Below, piece by piece: positions 9,199 through 19,092 of a stretch of 64,000 nucleotides of DNA. The notes under the pieces are model-generated. The model searched no databases. It had not been told where the DNA came from and saw only the letters and a list, made by a program, of their open reading frames with translations. Within the stretch, counting starts at the first letter, position 1. The number at the start of each line of letters is the position of its first letter. The position numbers were made by a program, and so were the translations under genes. Location: the NCBI GenBank assembly GCA_024637315.1, contig JAGXFH010000034.1:410767-474766 (forward strand). The letters run 5' to 3'. The DNA is from Brevirhabdus sp. (lineage in GTDB: Bacteria > Pseudomonadota > Alphaproteobacteria > Rhodobacterales > Rhodobacteraceae).

Positions 9199-10116
9199 CT
9201 ATGGCCTCTGCGCACCGTTTACACCGACGTAGATTGCGCAAAGCGAATCCGTTTGTGTCACGAATAGTCGATTGCGCCGCGGCCCGCCGAACGTGAGGTT
9301 CGAAACCATCTTCGGAAACCTGATATGACCAAGCGGGTTCCCTTCGGCGTCGAACACCCGGACGCCGTCTTGGGCGGAACTCCAGAGATTGCCATCTTCA
9401 TCGAACCTGAAGCCGTCGGGTACGCCAGGCGAGACCTCGACGAAGACCGCGCCGCCGGAAAGCCGGTTTTCGTCTGACACGCCGAACACGCGGATATGGT
9501 GTGGCCCGTCGGGGTCGTGGGACAGGCCACTGTCGGCCACAAAAAGTCGGCTTTCGTCGGGTGAGAATGCAAGCCCGTTGGGCTTCACGAAATCGTCGGC
9601 GACAATGCGCAGCTCACCATTGGCGGGGTCCGCGCAGAAGACGTGACATCCGTCCTGCTCCTGCTCGCCTTTGTGGCCCTCGTAGTCCGACATGATCCCG
9701 TAGGTCGGGTCGGTGAACCAGATCGTGCCGTCGGATTTCACCACTACGTCGTTTGGCGAATTGAGGCGCCTGCCGCCATAGCTGTCCGCGATCACGGTGA
9801 TCGTGCCGTCCGGTTCGGTGCGCGTCACCCGCCGGCCGCCGTGCTCGCAGGTCACCAGGCGGCCCTGGCGGTCGCGGGTGTTGCCGTTCGAGAAGTTCGC
9901 GTCGGCGCGGAACACTCCGACGCCAAGATCGGGCGTCCAGCGCAGCATTCGGTTGTTCGGAATGTCGGACCAGACAAGGTAGCCACCATCATTGAACCAG
10001 ACCGGGCCCTCGGCCCAGCGGCAGCCGTCGAACAGGACTTCGACATCCGCCGTCGGAACCGTCATAGCGCGGAACCTGTGATCAAAATATTCGACTGCGT
10101 CTCCGACGAGTGCCAT
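9199..10116 (-). CDS. SMP-30/gluconolactonase family lactonase
   Basis: 305 residues forming a six-bladed propeller. The metal-binding positions of the family are present: E36 in WAEGPVW, N122 in NSPNDVVV (with DGTIWFTDP after it), N180 in KPNGLAFS and D195 in LFVADSG. It should hydrolyse a sugar lactone, or a related cyclic ester, in the cytoplasm. It is the last gene of the sugar ABC operon, 9 bp after the second permease gene, so the transported sugar is probably oxidised to a lactone and opened here. The dehydrogenase for that step is not next to it. Confidence 0.85.
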   Translation of the reverse strand: MALVGDAVEYFDHRFRAMTVPTADVEVLFDGCRWAEGPVWFNDGGYLVWSDIPNNRMLRWTPDLGVGVFRADANFSNGNTRDRQGRLVTCEHGGRRVTRTEPDGTITVIADSYGGRRLNSPNDVVVKSDGTIWFTDPTYGIMSDYEGHKGEQEQDGCHVFCADPANGELRIVADDFVKPNGLAFSPDESRLFVADSGLSHDPDGPHHIRVFGVSDENRLSGGAVFVEVSPGVPDGFRFDEDGNLWSSAQDGVRVFDAEGNPLGHIRFPKMVSNLTFGGPRRNRLFVTQTDSLCAIYVGVNGAQRP

Positions 10117-10125
10117 GCGTCTCTC

Positions 10126-11073
10126 CTATGTCCGGGCCTTGCCGCCGCTTGCCGCGACGATCACACCGATAATGATGAGGCCGGTCAGCACCAGCCGGAC
10201 GCCGGCCCCGGCGCCGAAGGTGTTCAGCATCGTGACCAGCAGAAACAGGAACAGCGAGGCACCCCAAAGACCCGGCACGTTGGCGAAGCCACCCGCGACC
10301 GATGTGCCGCCGATCACGACGACGGCGATGGAGCTCAGAAGGTATTCCTCGCCCATGTTCAGCGCTGCGCCACCCGAAAACGCCGCCAGCAAGTAGCCGC
10401 AAAGCCCGGCAAGCGTCGCGCACATGATGTAGGTCGCGGCGCGGATGCGCTCGACCTTTACGCCCGCAAGGTGCGCGGCGCGCATGTTCTGACCGATCGC
10501 CACGACCCCGCGTCCGTAGATGGTGCGAGTTAGCAGGACATGACCAAGGATAGCCAGCACGACCACGAATAGCGCGATAACCGGGACGCCCGCGATCTTT
10601 GCGGTTGTGAAATCGGCCAGAGCCTCGGGCGGCTTCACCCGAAGGCCCCGGTTCCACCAGATCGCGGCGGACTGGAAGATGAAACTCGACGAAAGAGTTG
10701 CGATGATGGGCGGAATCCGAAGAAGGCGGATCAGCGAATAGTTCAGCGTCCCGACGCCAGCGCCGATCACAAGCGCAAGCAAAAGCCCGACCGGGATCAT
10801 CGCCGACGCCCCGTCCATCGACTTCATCGCCACGGTGCCGGCAAGCGTCATGCAGGCCGGGATCGACAGGTCTACGTTGCCGGGGCCCAGGGTGATGACG
10901 AACATCTGGCCAAGGGCCACAATGACGAAAAAGGCGCCGAAGGTCATCGCGGCGGACAGAACCTCGCCCGAGCCCTTGCCACCGGTGAAGACCGCCGTCG
11001 CCAGCCAGACCACCAGCGCGCCAACCCATGCCCAAAGCCAGGGCTGCCTGATCAATGTCGCGACCCCGGTCAT
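10126..11073 (-). CDS. Sugar ABC transporter permease (RbsC family), second copy
   Basis: 315 residues, about eight to ten transmembrane segments, with the family stretch LGQMFVITLGPGNVDLSIPACMTLAG-type region near residues 50-75 and GGTSVAGG near the C-terminus. It forms half of the membrane channel with the gene before it. The ATG at 11073 overlaps the stop of the upstream permease (ATGA), which decides the start; an open frame continuing far upstream is antisense-like noise running through the neighbour. Substrate is unknown. Confidence 0.88.
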   Translation of the reverse strand: MTGVATLIRQPWLWAWVGALVVWLATAVFTGGKGSGEVLSAAMTFGAFFVIVALGQMFVITLGPGNVDLSIPACMTLAGTVAMKSMDGASAMIPVGLLLALVIGAGVGTLNYSLIRLLRIPPIIATLSSSFIFQSAAIWWNRGLRVKPPEALADFTTAKIAGVPVIALFVVVLAILGHVLLTRTIYGRGVVAIGQNMRAAHLAGVKVERIRAATYIMCATLAGLCGYLLAAFSGGAALNMGEEYLLSSIAVVVIGGTSVAGGFANVPGLWGASLFLFLLVTMLNTFGAGAGVRLVLTGLIIIGVIVAASGGKART

Positions 11074-12008
11074 TTCCGCGCCTCCGCCCGGCCAATGAGG
11101 ACGCGCAACGCCAGCACGATGATCAGGATCGCCCCCTGCGCCCCGATCTGCCAGTCCGGGTTCAACCGGAGGAACGACAAGAACGAGCCCGCAAGCGCCA
11201 GCGTGATCGCCCCGATCACCGCGCCGATTGGCGAGACCCGGCCGCCGACGAATTCGCCGCCTCCCAAAATGACTCCGGCGATCGACAGAAGCGTGTAGCG
11301 CAGCGCGATATTGGCGTCTGCCGAAGTGGTCAGCCCAACCAGCGCCATGCCGGACAGCACGCCAAAAAAACCGGCCAGCGCAAACATGCCCATCTTGATC
11401 TTCAGAAGCGACCAGCCCGCGCATTCCAGCGACCGGGGATTGCCTCCGGCGCCACGCAACACGGTCCCGTGGGCCGAGCGCATCAGCCCGACATGCACCA
11501 CCAGTGCGATCACCACCGAGGCGATGATCGGGAATGGGATATAGGCGGGCTTGAGCGTCATCAGCGTCCGGATGTACTCGGGAGCATTGCCGCCCGGTGT
11601 CGGCAGGACAAGGACCGCCAGTCCGAGCCATACAAAAGACATCCCCAGTGTGACGACGATCGAGGGCAGGTTCCGCAGGTGTATGAGCGCGCCAAGCGCC
11701 GCATAGGCCGCGATCAGCCCCGCCAGCGCCGCGATGCCCAGAAGCGGCGTGTCGTGCAGCCAAGTGGCGGTGATGCAAGCGACAAGACTGACGAAGCCGC
11801 CGATCGAGAGATCCAGTTCGTTTACGCACAGGATGAACATCTGCGCGATGGTCGCCAGAGCGATAGGGATGGCGAGGTTTAGAAGCAGGTTCAGGCCGAA
11901 ATAGCTCATCGTGCGCGGCTGCAACCAGAAGATTGCGATCAGAAGCGCGGCCAAAGACAGTGGCGGCAGTAGGCTTCTCAGAAGCCGGGGAGAGAGACGC
12001 CCGCTCAT
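11070..12008 (-). CDS. Sugar ABC transporter permease (RbsC family), first copy
   Basis: 312 residues, strongly hydrophobic, with the RbsC-type motif [16 protein letters not shown] at about residues 57-72 and [12 protein letters not shown] in the C-terminal half. It pairs with the following permease to form the channel of a carbohydrate uptake type 2 importer. The start overlaps the ATPase stop by four bases. Two different permeases rather than one homodimer is common in this family. Confidence 0.88.
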   Translation of the reverse strand: MSGRLSPRLLRSLLPPLSLAALLIAIFWLQPRTMSYFGLNLLLNLAIPIALATIAQMFILCVNELDLSIGGFVSLVACITATWLHDTPLLGIAALAGLIAAYAALGALIHLRNLPSIVVTLGMSFVWLGLAVLVLPTPGGNAPEYIRTLMTLKPAYIPFPIIASVVIALVVHVGLMRSAHGTVLRGAGGNPRSLECAGWSLLKIKMGMFALAGFFGVLSGMALVGLTTSADANIALRYTLLSIAGVILGGGEFVGGRVSPIGAVIGAITLALAGSFLSFLRLNPDWQIGAQGAILIIVLALRVLIGRAEARK

Positions 12009-13459
12009 GCGTCTGATCTGAACGACGCGTGAAGCACACGTTCCTCGGTCATGTCGCGCCGCCGCAGGTCCGCCACGATGGCGCCCTCGCGAAAGACGTA
12101 GACATGGTCGCAGTTACGCAACTCGTCCATCTCGGTCGTGTACCAGAGGAAGGTTCGGCCCTTCGCGGCCTCCTCTCGGATCATTCCATAGACCTCCTGT
12201 TTGGTCCCGATGTCGACGCCCCGCATGGGGTCGTCCATCACGATGATCTTTGCCGTGGACCCCAGCGCACGGGCGAACAGCGCCTTCTGCTGGTTTCCCC
12301 CCGACAGCGACAGGATCGGCTGGTCGATGTCGGGCGTTCGGATGCCGATCCGCCCGCGCCAGCCATCCGCGAAACGGCGCGCCGCGGCATGATCCAGGAA
12401 AATGCCCTTCAGAAACTGGCGAAGCGAGCCAATGGCGATGTTCTCGGCAATGGACCAGAGAGGAAAGATCCCGTCGGTCTGGCGGTCGCCCGCAACCAGC
12501 GCGACTTCGCCCGCAACCTTTGTGCCCGACGCATGATCGAAGACCCTCACCAGCAGTTCGGTCTGGCCCTGGCCGCTCAGACCCGCCAGCCCGACGACCT
12601 CGCCCTTGTGCGCCGCAAGCGCTATCGTTTCTACCGTTTTCGGCATCGCCTGCACCACGACCGGCGCGGTGTCGCGGATCGCGACGGATTCCGCCGACCG
12701 GTCCTGCTCAGCATCGGCCACGCTGCCCATCGCCTTGACCAAAGAGTTACGGTCGAAGGCCGACGCCCGGTCAAGCGCCACTACGCCGCCATCGCGCATC
12801 ACCGCGATGCGGTCGGAGGTGCCCAGGATTTCACCAAGAAGGTGAGAGATCAGTACGCAGGTGCCACCCGTCTTGACGTAGTGGCGGACATGGTCCAGCA
12901 ATTTCTTCGCGGCCACCGCATCCAGCGAGGATGTGGGTTCGTCCAGGATCACAACTCTGGCCTCGGCGGTCGTTACCGCGAAGGCGCGCGCGATTTCCAC
13001 CATCTGGCGCCGGGCGATCGACAGGTCGCCCACGATGTCGTCGGTGGAAATCCCGTGGCCGGGAAAGACCTCGTCCAGCTTCTCGCCGATCAGTCGCCGC
13101 GCCGCGCCGCGCCAGCCGATCCCGGCGATGGACGGATGCAAGATCCGGGCGTTTTCGGCCACGGTCAGGTTCGGGCAGAGCGACAATTCCTGGTAGACGC
13201 AGCGCACACCATGCGCCGCGGCGTTCTGCGGCGTCAGTCGTCCGGTGATATCCGCGCCCGCAACCTCGATCCGACCCGTGTCCGCCGCCAGGTTGCCCGA
13301 AAGCACGTTCATCAGCGTCGACTTGCCCGCGCCGTTATGGCCGACAAGGCCAAGGCATTCGCCGGCCCGAAGTTCCAGCGTCACGCCCGTCAGGGCACGA
13401 ACGGCGCCGAAACTCTTTTCGACGCCGTCCAGAAGGACGATTGGTACCGTCTCGTTCAT
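12005..13459 (-). CDS. Sugar ABC transporter ATP-binding protein, two nucleotide-binding domains (RbsA type)
   Basis: 484 residues with two ABC domains. The first has Walker [10 protein letters not shown] at 40-48, Q-loop CVYQELS, and Walker [13 protein letters not shown] at 169-180; its signature is the divergent LSIARRQ. The second has a degenerate Walker A ([11 protein letters not shown]), a good signature LSGGNQQK and Walker [13 protein letters not shown]. One functional and one degenerate ATP site is normal for this subfamily. It energises uptake by the two permeases downstream. It lies 21 bp after the binding-protein gene. Confidence 0.9.
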   Translation of the reverse strand: MNETVPIVLLDGVEKSFGAVRALTGVTLELRAGECLGLVGHNGAGKSTLMNVLSGNLAADTGRIEVAGADITGRLTPQNAAAHGVRCVYQELSLCPNLTVAENARILHPSIAGIGWRGAARRLIGEKLDEVFPGHGISTDDIVGDLSIARRQMVEIARAFAVTTAEARVVILDEPTSSLDAVAAKKLLDHVRHYVKTGGTCVLISHLLGEILGTSDRIAVMRDGGVVALDRASAFDRNSLVKAMGSVADAEQDRSAESVAIRDTAPVVVQAMPKTVETIALAAHKGEVVGLAGLSGQGQTELLVRVFDHASGTKVAGEVALVAGDRQTDGIFPLWSIAENIAIGSLRQFLKGIFLDHAAARRFADGWRGRIGIRTPDIDQPILSLSGGNQQKALFARALGSTAKIIVMDDPMRGVDIGTKQEVYGMIREEAAKGRTFLWYTTEMDELRNCDHVYVFREGAIVADLRRRDMTEERVLHASFRSDA

Positions 13460-13480
13460 GGGAGTGATCCCGAAGGTGGA

Positions 13481-14503
13481 CTACATCGCGCCCTTGATCA
13501 CTTCCTGAGCATCTTCAAGCGAGTATTCGACGTTCGCCACGCCGCCCGCTTCGGTATTCGCCAGGTTCTCTTCCAAGTTGTCCTGGTCGATGCGAAGGAA
13601 GGGGACCGTCAGGTCTTTCGGCACGTCGGCTCCGTCGAGGATCTGCTGCGCAACCCAGAAGGCCAACGTCGAGACCCCTGGCGCGATCGAAACCGACATG
13701 GTCTCGTAGCCGTTGGCGTCCTTCTGCTCTTTCCACCAGGTCAGTTCGTCGTGGCGGTTGCCCATGACGATGATCGGCATGTCGCGTCCCGACGCCTTGA
13801 TCGCCTGCGCGGCGCCATAGCCGTCGCCGCCCTGGGTCACGACACCCACGATGTCATCCGGAAGCGAGGGGAGAATGCCAGCAACGGCCTTCTGCGCCAC
13901 GTCCTGCGCCCAGTTCCCGTGGACCGATCCCGCGATCTCGAACTTGCCGGTCTCGGCCACACCCTCGTGGATGCCCGCGCTGATCTCGTCATCGACGAAC
14001 ACTCCGGCCAAGCCGCGAATCTCCAGCAACTGGCCGCCGTCCGGCAGTTTCTCGGCGAGGTAAAGCACCTCGTCCTTGCCCATCTGCTTGAAGTCGACGG
14101 CGATGCGCCACGCGCAGGGCTCGGTTACGATCCCGTCGAAGCTGACGACCGTCACACCCGCGTCGCAGGCTTCCTTGACGGAGCCGTTCAGACCCTCGGG
14201 CGAGGCGGCGTTGATGACGATCGCGTCGTAGCCCTGAAGAATCAGGTTCTGGATCTGGGCGGCCTGCTCCGTCACCTGGTTTTCTGCGGTCGTGAACGCA
14301 TCTGCCGCCGCGACGACACCGTTTGAAACGGCCTCGCTTGTGACCTTTTCCCAGCTTCGCAGCATGGCCTGACGCCACGAGTTGCCCGCGTAGTTGTTCG
14401 ATAGCGCAATGCGCTTGTCCGACGTATCGGCCATTGCGGATTGCCCAAGCAGCATCCCGGCAGCGGTTGTCATATACAGTGTCACTTTAAGTAGCGATTT
14501 CAT
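13481..14503 (-). CDS. Periplasmic sugar-binding protein of ABC transporter (RbsB family)
   Basis: 340 residues with a Sec signal peptide (residues 1-25, cleavage after SAMA). The mature protein has the periplasmic-binding-protein-1 pattern: RIALSNNYAGNSWRQAM, then QIQNLILQGYDAIVINAASPEGL, and DIVGVVTQGGDGYGAAQA. It captures a monosaccharide or similar polyol in the periplasm and delivers it to the permeases. It is the first gene of the operon; GGGAGG lies just before the ATG. The exact ligand is not deducible. Confidence 0.88.
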   Translation of the reverse strand: MKSLLKVTLYMTTAAGMLLGQSAMADTSDKRIALSNNYAGNSWRQAMLRSWEKVTSEAVSNGVVAAADAFTTAENQVTEQAAQIQNLILQGYDAIVINAASPEGLNGSVKEACDAGVTVVSFDGIVTEPCAWRIAVDFKQMGKDEVLYLAEKLPDGGQLLEIRGLAGVFVDDEISAGIHEGVAETGKFEIAGSVHGNWAQDVAQKAVAGILPSLPDDIVGVVTQGGDGYGAAQAIKASGRDMPIIVMGNRHDELTWWKEQKDANGYETMSVSIAPGVSTLAFWVAQQILDGADVPKDLTVPFLRIDQDNLEENLANTEAGGVANVEYSLEDAQEVIKGAM

Positions 14504-14951
14504 GGTTTTCCTCCCAAACCAGCAGCACGCAAACGACTATTCGTTCAACAGCACTGCAGTGCTTTTACAACGGAAAAACCGGCCTGAGAATGATTTCCGT
14601 CAATATCGAAGAAATTGCACTTGGCAGGAGACCACCACAGTGGCGATAGCTCTTGGCACTGGCGTCCAACTCTTCTGCTGCTCAATCCCCAAAAGGCCAA
14701 GGTGCAATTGTTCGCCAGACCAGGACTACATCGAATGCACGCATTAGGCTCCTCGCGTCATGCCGCAAAGGCGCATCGCTGTGTCGGTCCGCGCGGGGAG
14801 CAGGGCCAACGACGTCCAGCCATTCATGCTAGCGGCATCGAAATCGGGTAGCAATTTCCCTGATGTGTGACTATCCAGTCAAGCTTGACAGGTTCGAAAT
14901 CCTTGTCCGAGGGCACTAAGGTTCTGGTTTACCCCACATTCTGAGAGCGGA
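14504..14951. promoter_or_regulatory. Upstream region of the sugar ABC operon
   Basis: 448 bp without a coding sequence between the LuxR-type gene and the binding-protein gene, both read leftward. It should hold the operon promoter. The one clear structure is the palindrome listed separately; the rest shows nothing recognisable. Confidence 0.5.
14551..14562. promoter_or_regulatory. Perfect palindrome GCACTGCAGTGC, candidate operator
   Basis: A perfect 12-bp dyad 48 bp before the ATG of the binding protein, in promoter position. It could bind a LacI- or GntR-like sugar regulator encoded elsewhere. No second copy was seen in the window. Confidence 0.4.
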
Positions 14952-15755
14952 TTACGCAAGTTCCGACAATGAGGCCATGAAGCTTGAGAATAACTCGCCC
15001 TGCGATCTCACGCGCAGCTTGGCATAGATGTTGCGGCGGTGAATGCGCACCGTGCCGGACGAGATGCCAAGCGCACGGCCCGTCGCGTCGGCGGAATGAC
15101 CCTTGAGGATATATTCCACCACCTGCGCCTCGCGCGGGGTCAGAAGATTTCGCCCGAAACTCTGGAAGGCATCCTCGATCAGTTGCGGCAGACGCGCGCC
15201 GTCGGAGTTGGTCTGCGCTGAGAACTGGCTGCTCAGGCCACTCCACTGCCATTGCGCCGTGGATTCGACGAAGGGTAGGATCATCTCCAGGTCGCGGAAC
15301 TCGCGGGCCGAGAAGGCCTTGTGCTCGCGCATCGCAGAAATCACGACGCTGACCGCGTTGCCCACATCGACGATAAAGCCTATTTCTTCGGCAAGACCGG
15401 TTTGAACGTAATAATTACGAAAATATTCTGCTTGGTAGAATCGGTCCGGCGCGAGATCGCGCAATCGCGCCAGACGCGACGTGGTAGGGGCCCGTGAGTT
15501 CAGATAGAATGGATCCAGCAGGTAGGGTCCCTCCTGATAGTCATCGACCATGACCGTTCGCTTGGTGGCGGGGAAATCATCAAAAATATCAATGGGCTTT
15601 TGGTCGTGGCGGTAGGCGAAGATCACTGTGAACTCGAACGGGACGATCGCCCGCATGGCGCCGGTCAGGGCCAGTGCAAAATCCGGCCTTCCCAAGGCAG
15701 AGACGGTACGGGCGCTGGCCTGAACCCAACGCGACATCTGGGATTTTGCGTTCAT
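14952..15755 (-). CDS. LuxR-family transcriptional regulator
   Basis: 267 residues. The C-terminus (about 203-262) is a GerE/LuxR helix-turn-helix: NLLTPREAQVVEYILKGHSA, then ISSGTVRIHRRNIYAKL. The N-terminal 190 residues show no obvious autoinducer-binding or receiver signature and may form a GAF/PAS-like sensory fold. The gene is divergent from the polyamine-type ABC operon, with 131 bp between the starts, so control of that operon is the simplest inference. It also lies upstream of the sugar operon on the same strand, so that is a second possible target. Confidence 0.82.
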   Translation of the reverse strand: MNAKSQMSRWVQASARTVSALGRPDFALALTGAMRAIVPFEFTVIFAYRHDQKPIDIFDDFPATKRTVMVDDYQEGPYLLDPFYLNSRAPTTSRLARLRDLAPDRFYQAEYFRNYYVQTGLAEEIGFIVDVGNAVSVVISAMREHKAFSAREFRDLEMILPFVESTAQWQWSGLSSQFSAQTNSDGARLPQLIEDAFQSFGRNLLTPREAQVVEYILKGHSADATGRALGISSGTVRIHRRNIYAKLRVRSQGELFSSFMASLSELA

Positions 15756-15886
15756 CTATGCCCTTTATGATATATACATCCAAATTGGTATCCCGTAGCA
15801 TTTTTATGTGGTTGTGGCATAGACCTTCACGGTCGGTAAAGACAGGGTGTGATGTGCTCGACGCATATGCCGGGATGGGAAGAGAC
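15756..15886. promoter_or_regulatory. Divergent promoter region with inverted repeat CTATGCC/GGCATAG
   Basis: The 131 bp between the LuxR-type gene and the polyamine ABC operon are AT-rich compared with the flanks. CTATGCC at 15756-15762 and its inverse GGCATAG at 15816-15822 lie about six helical turns apart, which could suit looping or two half-sites. Which factor binds is unknown. Confidence 0.35.
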
Positions 15887-17020
15887 ATGCGGTCATCCTC
15901 AGAAGAAGGTGCAGCGCAGGATACTGGCAGTGAACACGTCGCCGAGTTCATCGATGTGTCGAAACGGTTCGGCGATATTCTGGCTGCGGATCGATTGAAT
16001 CTCGGGATTCGGCGCGGAGAGTTCCTGTCATTCCTCGGCCCCTCAGGGTGCGGCAAGACCACGGCGTTGCGCATGCTCGCCGGTTTCGAACCGCCCAGTG
16101 AAGGCACCGTGCGCATCGACGCGACCGATATGAGCGCCGTGCCCTCCCACCGGCGCCCGGTCAACATGGTGTTTCAGCACTATGCACTTTTCCCGCACAT
16201 GACAGTGGCGCAGAACGTCGGCTATGGCTTGCGCCAGCGCCGCCCGCGCCTGCCCAAATCCGAAATCGGGGCGCAGGTAGACAAGGCTCTGGCCACCGTC
16301 CGCCTCAGCGATTTCGGCACACGTCGTGTTTGGGAGTTGTCGGGCGGTCAACAGCAGCGCGTCGCACTGGCGCGCGCCATCATCAACGAGCCAACGATTC
16401 TGCTTCTGGATGAGCCGATGGCGGCGCTGGATGCAAAGTTGCGCGCCGAGATGCAGCGCGAACTGCTTGATCTTCAGCGCAGCCTTGGGATCACCTTCGT
16501 GCTGGTCACTCACGATCAGGAAGAGGCGCTTTCGATGTCGGATCGGATCTGCATCATGGGGCGCGGGCGGATCGTACAAGTGGGTACCCCGCAGGATCTC
16601 TACGACCGGCCGTGCAATCGCTATGTCGCCGATTTTGTAGGTAAAGCGAATATTCTGTCGGGCGAGGTTGTGGCACGGGAAGCTGGTCAAGCCAGGGTCG
16701 TTCTGGGCTGTGGCGCCGAGGTGTTGGTGCCCGAGGGCAACCCCGATGGCCGACGCCATGTCGATGTCGTCATACGTCCCGAGTGCCTGAGCCTGAGCGC
16801 CACGCATCAGGACGAGGATGCAGCCATTCGCGCGCGCGTCACTCATCGCACTTTTCTCGGCGATCATACCGAATACCTGCTGCAGGCCGAGGGGACCGGC
16901 TTGCTGCAGGTCAACCTGCCGCGCCAGGCTGAAAGAACTTCGGGCGGACACGGTGTGGGCGATGATGTGCACATTCTGTGGGCGGCTGGAACAGGCCTGG
17001 TCCTCGCAGCGGACGACTGA
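15887..17020 (+). CDS. Spermidine/putrescine-type ABC transporter ATP-binding protein (PotA family)
   Basis: 377 residues. ABC domain: Walker A GPSGCGKT at 51-58, Q-loop MVFQHYALFPHMTV, signature LSGGQQQRVALARA at 151-164 and Walker B ILLLDEPMAALD at 171-182, followed by a C-terminal TOBE domain (ANILSGEV, VVIRPECLSL). It powers polyamine-type uptake with the binding protein and permeases that follow. The ATG at 15887 was chosen because GGGAAGAG precedes it; an earlier in-frame ATG at 15875 is possible. It is first in a five-gene operon. Confidence 0.87.
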   Translation: MRSSSEEGAAQDTGSEHVAEFIDVSKRFGDILAADRLNLGIRRGEFLSFLGPSGCGKTTALRMLAGFEPPSEGTVRIDATDMSAVPSHRRPVNMVFQHYALFPHMTVAQNVGYGLRQRRPRLPKSEIGAQVDKALATVRLSDFGTRRVWELSGGQQQRVALARAIINEPTILLLDEPMAALDAKLRAEMQRELLDLQRSLGITFVLVTHDQEEALSMSDRICIMGRGRIVQVGTPQDLYDRPCNRYVADFVGKANILSGEVVAREAGQARVVLGCGAEVLVPEGNPDGRRHVDVVIRPECLSLSATHQDEDAAIRARVTHRTFLGDHTEYLLQAEGTGLLQVNLPRQAERTSGGHGVGDDVHILWAAGTGLVLAADD

Positions 17021-17059
17021 CCAATCACAACAACAAAAAGTTCAACAAGGGAGAACCCG

Positions 17060-18214
17060 ATGACCAGAGACAATTCGCCGATCACCCGGCAGAAATTCAT
17101 GGAAGAACTGCGCCGCTACGAAAAGGGATCGATCACCCGGCGGCATTTCTTGGGAGCCACGGGCCTTGGCACCGCGATGGCGGTGATGGGCGGCGCCGTG
17201 CCGAGCCTGTTGCCCGGTCGCGCTCAGGCGCAGGACCTTGGCAACCGCGTTGTTCTGGCAACCTGGCCGAACTATCACGACGCGGCGAATTTCGACCGCT
17301 TCGCCGAAGAGACGGGAGTGTTCGCGCAGGTCAACGTATTCGGCTCGAACGAGGAGATGCTGGCCAAACTGCAGGCCGGCGGATCGGGATGGGATGTGTT
17401 TGTGCCCACCAATTACGCCATCTCGACCTATGTCGAGGCCGATCTGATCGAGCCTCTCGATCTGTCAAGACTGCCCAACTACGATGCCGCAGCTTTCGAA
17501 CAGCGGTTTGCCGATGCGGGCACGATCGATGGCACCACCTATGCAGTACCCAAGAACTGGGGCACCACCGGTATCGCCTTCAACTCGTCCAAGACTGGCG
17601 GCGTGGTGGACAGCTGGAAGACCTTCTTTGACGGTGCCCGCGATCAGTTCGACGGACGTGTGATGGTGCATGATTATCAGCTGACGACGATCGGCAATGC
17701 GCTGGTCTATTTCGGACACAGCTTCAATTCGGTCGATCCCGCGGAACTGGCCGATGCCGAAAATCTGCTGATCGATGTCAAGCCGCATCTGTTCGCCATT
17801 TCATCGGATTATCAGCCCTCGATGCGCAATGGCGATGCCTGGCTGACCATGTGCTGGACCGGTGACGGCAAGCAGATGAACTCTGACATGCCCGAGATCG
17901 GCTTTGCCTTGGGCCGCGAAGGCGGTGAAATCTGGTCGGACTACTACGCCGTTCCCAAGGGCGCGCCGCATCGCGAGGCAGCCTATGCGCTGATAAACTA
18001 TCTGCTGGATCCGGAGGTGAATGCGCGAGAGGCGCTGGCGCATGGCTATCCGGTAGCGGATTCCCGGACCAATGCGCTGCTGCCCGAGGAACTGCTCAAT
18101 GATCCCATCCTCTATCCGGCGGCCGAAAGCCTGACGCCACTTGAATTCGGGGCGGCTGTGACCCTCACTGATCCAAACCGGGCAGAACTCATGGCGCGCT
18201 TCAAATCTGCCTGA
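17060..18214 (+). CDS. Extracellular solute-binding protein, PotD/PotF-like, with Tat signal
   Basis: 384 residues. The N-terminus carries a twin-arginine signal (ITRRHFLGATGLG at 25-37, cleavage near AQAQ at about 57), so the protein is probably exported folded. The mature part has the polyamine-binding-protein style: LATWPNYHDAANFDRFAEETG, GWDVFVPTNYAI, YAVPKNWGTTGIAFNSS and AYALINYLLDPEVNA. It captures the substrate, a polyamine or related cationic compound, in the periplasm. It starts 39 bp after the ATPase gene, with AAGGGAG before the ATG. Confidence 0.87.
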   Translation: MTRDNSPITRQKFMEELRRYEKGSITRRHFLGATGLGTAMAVMGGAVPSLLPGRAQAQDLGNRVVLATWPNYHDAANFDRFAEETGVFAQVNVFGSNEEMLAKLQAGGSGWDVFVPTNYAISTYVEADLIEPLDLSRLPNYDAAAFEQRFADAGTIDGTTYAVPKNWGTTGIAFNSSKTGGVVDSWKTFFDGARDQFDGRVMVHDYQLTTIGNALVYFGHSFNSVDPAELADAENLLIDVKPHLFAISSDYQPSMRNGDAWLTMCWTGDGKQMNSDMPEIGFALGREGGEIWSDYYAVPKGAPHREAAYALINYLLDPEVNAREALAHGYPVADSRTNALLPEELLNDPILYPAAESLTPLEFGAAVTLTDPNRAELMARFKSA

Positions 18215-18230
18215 GAGACGGAAACGGACG

Positions 18231-19088
18231 ATGGCCATCACCCAAGCACGCGCCCGTGCGCTGCTGCTGACCCCTGCGGGTCTGTGGTATGCGGCACTGT
18301 TGCTGTTTCCACTGGCCGTCGTCCTGATCTTTTCCTTTGGCGAGCGCAACCCGATCGGCGGCTATGCGCCTGGGTTCACACTAGAACAATATGCGAACCT
18401 TCCTGCGCGGTTCGCCGCTTTTCGCAATACACTCACCCTGGCTCCGCTGGGTACTGTGGCGGCGCTGCTCATCGCCTACCCGCTGGCCTATTACTTGGCA
18501 ATCAAGGTCTCGGTCCGATGGAAGACCACACTGCTGATCCTCGTGATCGTGCCGTTCTGGACCTCGATTCTGATCCGCTCCTATGCATGGATCTATCTGT
18601 TGGGCGGCAATGGTATTCCCGCCCTGTTAGAAGCTTTTGGCCTTGGTGAACTTCGCCTGATCAACACGCCCTTCGCGGTATTGGTGGGCATCGTCTACGG
18701 CTACCTGCCGTTGATGGTTTTCCCGATCTACGTGGCGCTGGAAAAACTCGACAAGAGCCTGCTGGAAGCGGCCTCGGACCTTGGCGCGCCTCCTTGGCGA
18801 AGCTTTTTGCAGATCACCCTGCCGATGTCGATGCCGGGGGTCATGACCGGGTCCATGCTGGTGTTCATCCTGCTGACAGGTGAATTCCTGATCCCGGCCA
18901 TCCTGGGCGGCGGCAAGGTGTTCTTTGTCGGCAATGCGCTGGTCGATCTGTTCTTGCAGTCGCGCAACTGGGCGTTCGGGTCGGCGGTCGCGGTCGCACT
19001 TATCGTGATCATGCTGATCGTCGTGGCGCTCTATACCCGCGCGGTCAGGCGATTTGGCGTTCGCCGCGACGATGTGGGGCTGATGTGA
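18231..19088 (+). CDS. Polyamine-type ABC transporter permease (PotB family)
   Basis: 285 residues with six predicted transmembrane helices. The cytoplasmic EAA loop that docks to the ATPase is visible as LLEAASDLGAPPWRSFLQITLPM. It forms the channel with the next permease. It starts 16 bp after the binding-protein gene and ends 4 bp before the next ATG. Confidence 0.88.
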   Translation: MAITQARARALLLTPAGLWYAALLLFPLAVVLIFSFGERNPIGGYAPGFTLEQYANLPARFAAFRNTLTLAPLGTVAALLIAYPLAYYLAIKVSVRWKTTLLILVIVPFWTSILIRSYAWIYLLGGNGIPALLEAFGLGELRLINTPFAVLVGIVYGYLPLMVFPIYVALEKLDKSLLEAASDLGAPPWRSFLQITLPMSMPGVMTGSMLVFILLTGEFLIPAILGGGKVFFVGNALVDLFLQSRNWAFGSAVAVALIVIMLIVVALYTRAVRRFGVRRDDVGLM

Positions 19089-19092
19089 GGGT

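Noticed and set aside
10126..12039. 637-codon frame suggesting a fused permease
   Set aside because: Only its last 315 codons are permease-like; the first half is the wrong frame of the other permease, whose stop overlaps the true ATG at 11073.
12029..14326. 765-codon open frame opposite the sugar ABC ATPase and binding-protein genes
   Set aside because: It is antisense to two clear ABC genes, has Arg/His-rich composition and no domain; typical of GC-rich shadow frames.
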